A DNA stretch of 48,300 nt from JAVBRA01 sp031548435 (lineage in GTDB: Bacteria > Bacteroidota > Bacteroidia > Bacteroidales > Rikenellaceae): contig JAVBRA010000013.1 in NCBI GenBank assembly GCA_031548435.1, positions 1 to 48,300 of the forward strand, given 5' to 3'. Position 1 is the first letter of the stretch, and every line of letters begins with the position of its first letter. A program made the position numbers and the translations under genes. The notes beneath the pieces are model-generated. The model ran no database searches. It was given only the letters and a program-made list of their open reading frames with translations, and was not told the origin of the DNA. Positions 30,872-38,494 of this stretch are shown piece after piece.

Positions 30872-30903
30872 CTTGCACAGGAAAATTCCTTTTTTTAATT
30901 TTG
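30872..30903 (+). promoter_or_regulatory. Promoter of the oxidoreductase-DUF1080 operon
   Basis: -33 CTTG (30872-30875) and -7 TAATTTTG (30896-30903) are 20 bases apart, 33 bases before the ATG. The stretch 30654-30871 upstream shows no gene. Confidence 0.65.
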
Positions 30904-30936
30904 ATACCGTTTAACTAACTTTTCATCCTCAAAACT

Positions 30937-32199
30937 ATGGGAATCAACAGACGAGATTTTCTCAAGGCGTTGGGCGGCGCAGCCCTGTTTACGGTTGTTC
31001 CGCGCCACGTTCTCGGAGGCAAGGGCTTCACTGCTCCGAGCGACCAGCTGACCAAAGGGGTCATCGGCGTGGGCAACATGGGACGCGGACATTTCGGATA
31101 CGAAGGGACGCGCCTGGTGGCCATCTGCGACGTGGACAAGACCCACATCGAACTGGCCAAGAAGGCCACGAAAGAAAATGTGGCCGTTTACTCCAATTAC
31201 AAAGACCTGATCAACGATCCGAACGTGGATATCGTCCACATCGCCACTCCGCCCCACTGGCACGGTATCATGGCTGTCGATGCCGCCAACGCCGGCAAAG
31301 ACGTATGGTGCGAAAAGCCGATGACGCGAACCATCGGCGAAGGCAAGCGGGTGGCTGAAGCGGTCAAGCGCAACGGCACCATGTTCCGCCTCAACACGTG
31401 GTTCCGCTTCAAAGATAACTTCTACGGCATGGGCACCACCGTCGAGCCGATCAAGAAGCTGGTCGACAGCGGATTGCTCGGATGGCCTCTGAAAGTGACC
31501 ATCTCGGCGCACACGGGATTCAACTGGAAATTCTTCTGGGTGGGCAAGACCGACCTCGCTCCCGAGCCCGTTCCGGCCGAACTCGATTACGATATGTGGC
31601 TGGGCCCGGCTCCCTACAAACCCTACAACTCGCACCGCGTGCACGGCACTTTCCGCGGCTACTGGGACTATGACGGCGGCGGACTGGGCGACATGGGGCA
31701 GCACTACATCGACCCGGTGCAGTACATGCTGGGCAAGGACAACACTTCGCCGGTGAAGGTGGAGGTCGACGCCCCGCAGCAGCATCCCGATGCCGTGGGC
31801 ACCTGGCGCAAGATCGTCTTCACGTACGACGACGGCTGCCAGATCATCCTCCAGGGCGAAGAGTACGGCGACAAGAACGCCGCCTACATCGAAGGGCCGC
31901 TGGGTAAACTCTACCCCGGGTTCTATTCCGACATCCCGAACTTGGAACGCAAGCTGGCCGAGTATCCCGATCCGGAACCGCAGATCACCACGTTCCTGGA
32001 GAGCATCAGCTCGCGCCAGAAGTTCGCGCTCAACGAGCAGAACGGGCACCGTTCATGTACGATCGTCAACATGGGCCTTGCGGCGTTGAAGCTCAACCGC
32101 ACGCTGAAGTTCGACCCCGTGTCGCAGCTGTTCGTCGACGACGAGGCGGCCAACCGCCTCATCGACCAGCCGATGCGCTCGCCGTGGACCATTCAATAA
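30937..32199 (+). CDS. Tat-exported Gfo/Idh/MocA-family oxidoreductase
   Basis: 420 residues. The N-terminus MGINRRDFLKALGGAALF is a twin-arginine signal (RRDFLK), so the folded, NAD(P)-loaded enzyme is sent to the periplasm. GVIGVGNMGRGHFGYEG is the dinucleotide-binding loop. HIATPPHWHGIMAVDAANAG and VWCEKPMTRTIGEGKRVAEA carry the EKP motif typical of the family, and WDYDGGGLGDMGQHYID carries the catalytic His region. The gene is followed after 20 bases by a HEAT-DUF1080 protein. In Bacteroides, Gfo/Idh/MocA enzymes and DUF1080 proteins act together on 3-keto-glycosides, so glycoside C3 oxidation is the most plausible role here. That is inference from pairing. Confidence 0.9.
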   Translation: MGINRRDFLKALGGAALFTVVPRHVLGGKGFTAPSDQLTKGVIGVGNMGRGHFGYEGTRLVAICDVDKTHIELAKKATKENVAVYSNYKDLINDPNVDIVHIATPPHWHGIMAVDAANAGKDVWCEKPMTRTIGEGKRVAEAVKRNGTMFRLNTWFRFKDNFYGMGTTVEPIKKLVDSGLLGWPLKVTISAHTGFNWKFFWVGKTDLAPEPVPAELDYDMWLGPAPYKPYNSHRVHGTFRGYWDYDGGGLGDMGQHYIDPVQYMLGKDNTSPVKVEVDAPQQHPDAVGTWRKIVFTYDDGCQIILQGEEYGDKNAAYIEGPLGKLYPGFYSDIPNLERKLAEYPDPEPQITTFLESISSRQKFALNEQNGHRSCTIVNMGLAALKLNRTLKFDPVSQLFVDDEAANRLIDQPMRSPWTIQ

Positions 32200-32219
32200 C
32201 TTTTAAATCGAATCCGAGA

Positions 32220-35200
32220 ATGAAAAAAATATTATTGGCATTAGCGGTTGCGGCGCTGCCTTTCATGACGCTGGCCCAACCCGCCCAACGAACCGTAAAG
32301 ACCACCGTGGCCGACGCGCTGGCGCAGATGCCCGCCGAGTCGCCCTCGACCTACAACACCCTGATGCTCGACTTGGCCAAGACCGGGGCCGAGGGGATCG
32401 GGATGATCACCGACATGCTCCACGCGCCGGGAACGGGCATCAACGCCCCGGCCGAGTACGCGCTGAGCGGCGTGTGCAGCTATGTGGCTGAAAACGGCAT
32501 GGAAAAAGAACGCGCGGAAGTGGTCAAAGGACTGGCCGCCGCGCTGAACAAGGATGTCGATCCGCAGACCAAGGCGTTCATCATCACCATGATGCAGATA
32601 TGCGGCAAGGACGATGCGGTGGATGCCCTGTCGAAATACATGATGACGGCTCTTGAAGGCGACATCGTGTCTCCGGCCGCCATCCGCGCCGTGACCTCGA
32701 TCGGCACGCCGCACGCGCAGGAAGTGATTGCCAACAGCATAAAGGCCGCAGATGGCACTGTTGCCAACAAGGCCGCCCTGGCCAAAGCCGCGGGCGACGC
32801 CAAAGTGGCGGGCGTTGAAGATCTGCTGATCGGATGGCTCAAATCGGGCGACGCCGATGTGCGCAAGGCCGCACTTTACGCATTGAGCGCAACCGGCACC
32901 GAGAAGTCGATCAAGCCGTTGGGGCAGGAAGCCAAGAAAACCGGCTATACCCTCGAAGCCACCGGCGCGACCGGAGCGTACCTCACGCTGCTGAACCGAC
33001 TGGCCACCGAACAAGGGTTGGCCCAGGCCGGGAAAGCCGCTCAATCGCTGTTGAAATCGGCCAAGAAGAGCGACGTGAAGTCGGCTGCCCTCGAAACCAT
33101 CCTGGCCGTTGAGGGCAAAGGCGGAATGAGCTATGTGCTCGACGCTGTCGGCAGCGGCGACAAAGTCTACCGCAACGCCGCATTGAACTACGCCTCGGCC
33201 TTCGCCGACAATTCGGTGTACGCCCGCATCGCCGGCAAGCTGAACGGCTCGACCACCGACCAGCAGGTCGATATCCTTACGTGGTTGGGCAACCAGCGCG
33301 CAACGAACGTGGCCGGAAGCGTGATCTCGAAGATCGGCTCAACCGACCCGCAGGTGCGTACGGCTGCCATCACCGCGGCCGGCAAGATCGGCGGCGACGC
33401 CTGTCTGAAAGCCATCTGCAACGTGTTGGCCACTGGTTCGCAAGCCGATGTGAATACGGCTAAAACGGCGATCTCTTCTTATAAAGGGTACATCACCGAT
33501 GATGTGATGGGCGTATTGGCCGCCGGCAACGACGCCGGAAAGGTGGCCGCCATGCAGGTTCTGGCCGCCCGCAAAGCCACCTCGGCTTCAGAAGCCGTCT
33601 TCGGCTATTGCGGCTCGTCGAACCCGCAGATCAAAACCGCCGCGCTGACCGCCCTCAAGGGTGTGGTCACCGCTCCGGACGTGCAGCGCCTTTTCACCAT
33701 GATGGAAGCCGCTCCGGCCTCGGACGTGCCGTTCTACCAGCAGGCTGCCATCTCGGCCCTGTCTACCGAGTATGCCAAGCAGCAGACCCGCACCATCACC
33801 AACAAGATGGACAACACGTCGGCCGATAAAAAGCCGCTGTATTACATCATTCTTGCAAACACCGGCGATCCGGCGGCGCTGAAGATCATTGCCGACTCCT
33901 ACGACTCGTCGACCGGCGCGGCCCAGGAAAAAGCCATCGACGCCCTGTTGGCATGGCAAGGCATGGGCGCATCGGACAAACTGTACGAAATAGCGCAGGG
34001 CCCGACCGCCTACGCATCGAAAGCGCTCGACGGCTACATCAACAACGCGGCCGCCTCGAAGTTCAACAACGTGCGCAAGTACCAACTCTACCGCAACGCG
34101 TTCGACATTGCCAAGAACGATGCCCAGAAAAACACGCTGCTGAAACTGATGGCCTCGACAGGCACCCTCCAGGCGCTGATGCTGGCCGGGCAGTATATCG
34201 ACAACGCCGCCACCCAGCAGACGGCTGCCCGTACGGTGATGGCCATCGCGCTGGCCGACAAGGGCTATTACGGCGATATGGTGACCTCGCTGCTCAAAAA
34301 AGCATCGTCGGTGCTCACGGGCGGCGATGCCGAGTACGAGCGCAGCGCCATTGCCAAGCACCTGAACGAGATGCAGCAGGGCGTGGGGTACTACTCCATG
34401 TTCAACGGCAAAGACCTGGCCGGATGGAAAGGCTTGGTGGGCAATCCTGTATCGCGCTCGAAGATGACCGAAAAACAGTTGGCCGAAGCGCAGCAGAAAG
34501 CCGACGCCCGCATGCGCGACACGTGGTCGGCCAAGGACGGCATGATCTGCTTCTCGGGCAAAGCAGGACAGGACGATAACCTCTGTACCGAAAAGCAGTA
34601 CGGCAACTTTGAAATGTATGTTGACTGGCGCATCCAGGCGGGCGGCGACGCGGGCATCTACCTGCGCGGCACGCCCCAGGTGCAGATATGGGATCCGGCC
34701 ATGACCAATGTGGGAGCACAGGTGGGCTCGGGTGGCCTGTACAACAACGCCGTCAACCCCAGCAAGCCGCTCAAGGTGGCCGACAACCCTGTGGGACAGT
34801 GGAACTCGTTCTACATCAAGATGGTGGACGACCGTGTGACCGTTTACCTGAACGGCGAACTGGTGGTCGACAACGTCATGCTCGAAAACTACTGGAACCG
34901 CAGCCTGCCCATCTTCATCAAGGAACAGATCGAGTTGCAGGCCCACGGCACGCCGGTCGAATACCGCGACCTGTACATCAACGAGTTGCCCGACACCAAG
35001 CGTTTCGAACTCTCGGCCGAAGAGAAAGCCGAAGGGTATGTGGTGCTGTTCGACGGCACGTCGATGTCGCAGTGGCAGGGCAACACCCACGACTATGTGA
35101 CCGAAGAGGGCAACATGGTCATTTATCCCAGCAAGGCGTTCGGCGGTAACCTCTACACCAAGAAGGAGTACAAGGACTTCAGTTTCCGCTTCGAGTTCCA

Positions 35201-35612
35201 GCTCACCCCCGGCGCCAACAACGGTGTGGGCATCCGCGCCCCGCTTGAAGGCGACGCCGCCTATCTGGGCATGGAGATCCAGATTCTCGACGACCGCGAC
35301 CCGATCTACGCCAACATCGAACAGTACCAGGCCCACGGCTCAGTCTACGGCGTAATCCCGTCCAAACGCGACGTGCTGAAGCCGCTCGGCGAATGGAACA
35401 GCGAAGAGATCCGCATCAAAGGCAGCCACATCACCGTGACGCTCAACGGCGTGGTGATCGTTGACGGCGATATCCTGAAGGCATCCAAAAACGGGGCCGA
35501 AACCCTCGACCACCAGCAGCATCCGGGCCTGCTCCGCGAAAAAGGATACATCGGATTCCTCGGGCACGGCTCCGTGGTCAAGTTCCGCAACATCCGTATC
35601 CTGGAGTTGTAG
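32220..35612 (+). CDS. Secreted HEAT-repeat protein with two DUF1080 (3-keto-disaccharide hydrolase) domains
   Basis: 1130 residues from ATG 32220; an in-frame upstream extension overlaps the oxidoreductase. MKKILLALAVAALPFMTLAQ is a signal peptide ending in LAQ. Residues about 30-700 are HEAT-like helical repeats, seen as recurring VRKAALYALS, VRTAAITAAGKIGG and IKTAALTALKG units. A first DUF1080 domain starts near 720 (MFNGKDLAGWKGL, GGDAGIYLRGTPQVQIWDP) and a second near 940 (VLFDGTSMSQWQGN, NNGVGIRAPLEGDAAYLGMEIQILDD). DUF1080 is a concanavalin-like fold with 3-keto-glycoside hydrolase or lyase activity in characterised members. It is expected to act in the periplasm with the Tat-exported oxidoreductase upstream. 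Confidence 0.9.
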   Translation: MKKILLALAVAALPFMTLAQPAQRTVKTTVADALAQMPAESPSTYNTLMLDLAKTGAEGIGMITDMLHAPGTGINAPAEYALSGVCSYVAENGMEKERAEVVKGLAAALNKDVDPQTKAFIITMMQICGKDDAVDALSKYMMTALEGDIVSPAAIRAVTSIGTPHAQEVIANSIKAADGTVANKAALAKAAGDAKVAGVEDLLIGWLKSGDADVRKAALYALSATGTEKSIKPLGQEAKKTGYTLEATGATGAYLTLLNRLATEQGLAQAGKAAQSLLKSAKKSDVKSAALETILAVEGKGGMSYVLDAVGSGDKVYRNAALNYASAFADNSVYARIAGKLNGSTTDQQVDILTWLGNQRATNVAGSVISKIGSTDPQVRTAAITAAGKIGGDACLKAICNVLATGSQADVNTAKTAISSYKGYITDDVMGVLAAGNDAGKVAAMQVLAARKATSASEAVFGYCGSSNPQIKTAALTALKGVVTAPDVQRLFTMMEAAPASDVPFYQQAAISALSTEYAKQQTRTITNKMDNTSADKKPLYYIILANTGDPAALKIIADSYDSSTGAAQEKAIDALLAWQGMGASDKLYEIAQGPTAYASKALDGYINNAAASKFNNVRKYQLYRNAFDIAKNDAQKNTLLKLMASTGTLQALMLAGQYIDNAATQQTAARTVMAIALADKGYYGDMVTSLLKKASSVLTGGDAEYERSAIAKHLNEMQQGVGYYSMFNGKDLAGWKGLVGNPVSRSKMTEKQLAEAQQKADARMRDTWSAKDGMICFSGKAGQDDNLCTEKQYGNFEMYVDWRIQAGGDAGIYLRGTPQVQIWDPAMTNVGAQVGSGGLYNNAVNPSKPLKVADNPVGQWNSFYIKMVDDRVTVYLNGELVVDNVMLENYWNRSLPIFIKEQIELQAHGTPVEYRDLYINELPDTKRFELSAEEKAEGYVVLFDGTSMSQWQGNTHDYVTEEGNMVIYPSKAFGGNLYTKKEYKDFSFRFEFQLTPGANNGVGIRAPLEGDAAYLGMEIQILDDRDPIYANIEQYQAHGSVYGVIPSKRDVLKPLGEWNSEEIRIKGSHITVTLNGVVIVDGDILKASKNGAETLDHQQHPGLLREKGYIGFLGHGSVVKFRNIRILEL

Positions 35613-35629
35613 TAGTTCTTGGGAAATGA

Positions 35630-35672
35630 AAAAGTAAGGCGTTTCGTAACGAAACGCCTTACTTTTTTTTCT
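35630..35672. terminator. Strong terminator after the DUF1080 gene
   Basis: The 18-base arm 35630-35647 (AAAAAGTAAGGCGTTTCG) pairs perfectly with 35651-35668 across a three-base loop, with further T residues. A runs on the other side allow it to serve the convergent gene too. Confidence 0.88.
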
Positions 35673-35715
35673 TCTTCTGTGTGAGAATACGTTGTTCTGA
35701 TTGACGCTTAAAGTT

Positions 35716-36483
35716 TTACCAGTAAGTTATTTCACGAATTGTGATCTGCACAGGCAGGGAAATGCCGCCTGCTTCCGGTTGTTCGTATTTAATCTGCTTC
35801 ACCCAGTTGCCTTTCTGGTCGTATTCATAGGTGTAAGTATCCGGTCCGTCTGACGAAATATAATCCGATTCACTTCGGGTAATATTCCCGGAAGAATCGT
35901 ATACAGTCTTCTCCTTGCCAGGCCACCGCTGCATTTCGATCACGTTGCCATTCTCATGCCTGTAAGTAGTGGGGACATAATGGCTACCACCCGATCCATC
36001 GTAATATTTTACTTCCTGACATTTTCCATCGGTATTGTAAGTGATGATGTGTTTCCAGGACAGACTCCCGTTAGAACCATATACACTCGTTGCTGTATGT
36101 TTTCCAGAACGGTCGAATTGATAAACAGACTTGCGAATCAAGTAGCCGTCACTTTTATCATCTATACTTTTAAGCATTCCATTGCCGTCATACGTATATA
36201 TAACTTCTTTATGTACGCCAAAAAGATTCCCGTATAATGAACTTAGTTCAACGGGTTTCCCCTGCCCGTTAAACGTCACTTGGCACTTATACAGCGTATC
36301 ATTCCCCGGAACAATCTCTCCGAAACGGTCGAGCGCATTGTAAGTCGTTTCTTCAATGCTTTTTACCAGACCTTTCATGGTAAGAAAATTGTCTTCCTCC
36401 ATGGGATAAATCACCTGCCCCTGTGCGGGATTGAATACAAGACAAAATGCCGAAATGATTGGAATAAGGAATGATTTTTTCAT
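35716..36483 (-). CDS. Secreted YD-repeat-like protein of unknown function
   Basis: 255 residues with a signal peptide (MKKSFLIPIISAFCLVFNPAQG). The mature part consists of repeated short beta-hairpin units of the YD/RHS type: VIYTYDGNGMLKSI, SVYQFDRSGKHTATSV, IITYNTDGKCQEVKYY, TVYDSSGNITRSES, YTYEYDQKGNWVKQ. Bacteroidota encode many such small secreted proteins; their role is not known. Its base composition is lower in GC than that of both neighbours, suggesting recent arrival or weak selection on codons. A -7 box TATTTTTG precedes it on the minus strand. Confidence 0.8.
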   Translation of the reverse strand: MKKSFLIPIISAFCLVFNPAQGQVIYPMEEDNFLTMKGLVKSIEETTYNALDRFGEIVPGNDTLYKCQVTFNGQGKPVELSSLYGNLFGVHKEVIYTYDGNGMLKSIDDKSDGYLIRKSVYQFDRSGKHTATSVYGSNGSLSWKHIITYNTDGKCQEVKYYDGSGGSHYVPTTYRHENGNVIEMQRWPGKEKTVYDSSGNITRSESDYISSDGPDTYTYEYDQKGNWVKQIKYEQPEAGGISLPVQITIREITYW

Positions 36484-36507
36484 AGTCTCCGATGTTTTAG
36501 TTTCCTA

Positions 36508-36515
36508 CAAAAATA
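36508..36515 (-). promoter_or_regulatory. -7 promoter box of the YD-repeat-like gene
   Basis: TATTTTTG on the minus strand, 25 bases before the ATG. Confidence 0.5.
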
Positions 36516-36530
36516 AAAATATATGCTATA

Positions 36531-36571
36531 ACAGCCAAAATTACCCGTAAAATACGGGTAATTTTGGCTGT
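36531..36571 (-). terminator. 19-bp perfect hairpin after the deoxyhypusine-synthase-like gene
   Basis: 36531-36549 (ACAGCCAAAATTACCCGTA) is the exact reverse complement of 36553-36571, three-base loop. On the minus strand it follows the stop codon at 36602. AT-rich sequence follows, but the T run is weak. Confidence 0.7.
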
Positions 36572-36601
36572 TATTATTGTTGTTGCAAAAAACAGCGCCG
36601 C

Positions 36602-37576
36602 CTACCACCCCAGAATATAGGCGAACACGAGCGGGGCGACGATGGTGGCGTCGGATTCGATGATGAACTTGGGGGTGTCGACATCGAGCTTGCCCCAGGT
36701 GATCTTTTCGTTGGGGACGGCGCCCGAGTACGAGCCGTACGAGGTGGTGGAGTCGGAGATCTGGCAGAAGTAGGCCCAGAAGGGGACGTCCGTCCATTCC
36801 AGATCCTGGTACATCATGGGAACCACGCAGATCGGGAAATCGCCCGAGATGCCGCCGCCGATCTGGAAAAAGCCCACGCCTTGGCCGCCCGAGTTGGCGC
36901 GGTACCATTCGGTGAGGAAGATCATGGTTTCGATGCCGCTTTTCACGGTCGAGGCTTTCAGTTCGCCCTTGATGACGTAGGAGGTGAAGATGTTGCCCAT
37001 GGTGCTGTCCTCCCAACCCGGCACGATGATGGGCAGGTTCTTTTCGCAGGCGGCCAGCATCCAGCTGTTCTTGGGGTCGATTTCGTAGTACTGCTCCAGT
37101 TCGCCGCTGCGGATGAGCTGGTACATGAACTCGTAGGGCAGGTAGCGTTCGCCTTTGGCGTCGGCCTCTTTCCATATTTTGGAGATGTGGCCCTGCAGGC
37201 GGCGGAAGGCTTCCTCCTCGGGGATGCAGGTGTCGGTGACGCGGTTCATGTGGTTGTCGAGCAGCTCGCGCTCCTGTTCGGGGGTGAGGTCGCGGTAGTT
37301 GGGCACGCGCTTGTAGTGGCTGTGGGCCACCAGGTTCATCAGGTCTTCTTCGAGGTTGGCGCCCGTGCAGGTGATGATCTGCACCTTGTCCTGGCGGATC
37401 ATTTCGGCCAGCGACAGGCCCAGCTCGGCCGTGCTCATGGCCCCGCCCATGGTGATCATCATTTTGCCGCCGGCCATCAGGTGCGCTTCGTAGCCTTTGG
37501 CCGCGTCGACCAGTGCCGCCGCGTTGAAGTGCCGGTAGTGGTGGGTGATGAATTGTGAAATCGGTCCTTTTGTCAT
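36602..37576 (-). CDS. Deoxyhypusine synthase-like protein
   Basis: 324 residues. TKGPISQFITHHYRHFNAAALV is the conserved start of bacterial deoxyhypusine-synthase-like proteins. The fold motifs MMITMGGAMSTAELGLSLAEM, IITCTGANLEEDL, IIVPGWEDSTMGNIF, GVGFFQIGGGISGDFPICV and the active-site lysine region PNEKITWGKLDVD are present. Eukaryotic DHS modifies eIF5A, which bacteria lack. Bacterial homologues characterised so far make homospermidine or related polyamines, so a polyamine role is likely. No other polyamine gene is adjacent. The stop is followed by a strong hairpin. Confidence 0.9.
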   Translation of the reverse strand: MTKGPISQFITHHYRHFNAAALVDAAKGYEAHLMAGGKMMITMGGAMSTAELGLSLAEMIRQDKVQIITCTGANLEEDLMNLVAHSHYKRVPNYRDLTPEQERELLDNHMNRVTDTCIPEEEAFRRLQGHISKIWKEADAKGERYLPYEFMYQLIRSGELEQYYEIDPKNSWMLAACEKNLPIIVPGWEDSTMGNIFTSYVIKGELKASTVKSGIETMIFLTEWYRANSGGQGVGFFQIGGGISGDFPICVVPMMYQDLEWTDVPFWAYFCQISDSTTSYGSYSGAVPNEKITWGKLDVDTPKFIIESDATIVAPLVFAYILGW

Positions 37577-37754
37577 GGTTCGTATGGTTTAATATTCGGA
37601 TTTATATTCTGTTCGTTATCCCGGATGCGTAAAGCGCTCCGGCAACAGGATGTACGGCTGCGAAAATAGCCAATTTTAGCGGATTAAAAAAGTTTGAGCC
37701 TTCTTCGCAATGCAAGGGTTTTCCGCTGCATTTCGCATTTCACCATAAAGTTCG

Positions 37755-37762
37755 TACTTTTG
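37755..37762 (+). promoter_or_regulatory. -7 promoter box of the rsmE-hyf-like operon
   Basis: TACTTTTG fits TAnnTTTG and places transcription start near 37769, 18 bases before ATG 37787. Confidence 0.6.
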
Positions 37763-37786
37763 TTGTGATTGAAACGCATAACGGAG

Positions 37787-38491
37787 ATGCAGTTATTTTA
37801 TTCGCCCGGCATACAGGAAGGCGTGAACACCCTCGACGGCGACCAGTCGCAGCATTGCGTGCGCGTGTTGCGCAAGAAGCAGGGCGACACGCTGCATATC
37901 ACCGATGGGGAGGGCAACCTCTACCGGGCCGTGGTGACCGTGGCCGACCCCAAACGTTGTGTGGTCGAGGCGCGGTTGGAGCGGAAAGAGTGCGGCAGGC
38001 GTCCGTTCAGTGTGCACATGGCCGTGGCGCCCACCAAAAACACCGACCGTTTCGAGTGGTTTGTGGAAAAGGCGACCGAGATAGGCGTTGACCGCATCAC
38101 GCCCCTTGAATGCGAACGCAGCGAACGGCGCGTTCTCAAACGCGACCGGTGCGAGCGGGTGGCCATCGAGGCGATGAAGCAGTCGGTCAAGGCGTACCTG
38201 CCGTCCGTCGACGAGCTGACCGCTTTTGCGCAGTTGCTGAAAAGCGTGCAGGCCGAGGGGAAATACATCGCCCATTGTTCCGAAACCGGCCAGCGGCGGC
38301 CGCTCAAAGAGCTTTGCGCGGGGCAGGCGAATGTGGCGGTGCTGATCGGCCCCGAGGGCGATTTCTCGCCCGGGGAAGTGGCGGCGGCCAAGGCGCACGG
38401 TTTTGTCGAGGTGTCGCTCGGCCCGTCGCGGCTGCGTACCGAAACAGCCGCGTTGGTGGCCGTGCACACGGTGAATTTGATGAATCAATAG
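37787..38491 (+). CDS. rsmE: 16S rRNA (uracil-1498-N3)-methyltransferase
   Basis: 234 residues from ATG 37787 (MQLFYSPGIQEG), which has GGAG upstream and lies after the predicted transcript start; the longer TTG-initiated frame does not. The PUA-like N-terminal domain has QSQHCVRVLRKKQGDTLHITDG. The SPOUT methyltransferase domain has the knot motifs FVEKATEIGVDRITPLECERS, VLIGPEGDFSPGE and VSLGPSRLRTETAAL. It methylates U1498 of 16S rRNA. It ends three bases before the HyfB-like gene, so a housekeeping RNA enzyme appears to head the membrane-complex operon. Confidence 0.94.
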   Translation: MQLFYSPGIQEGVNTLDGDQSQHCVRVLRKKQGDTLHITDGEGNLYRAVVTVADPKRCVVEARLERKECGRRPFSVHMAVAPTKNTDRFEWFVEKATEIGVDRITPLECERSERRVLKRDRCERVAIEAMKQSVKAYLPSVDELTAFAQLLKSVQAEGKYIAHCSETGQRRPLKELCAGQANVAVLIGPEGDFSPGEVAAAKAHGFVEVSLGPSRLRTETAALVAVHTVNLMNQ

Positions 38492-38494
38492 CAT

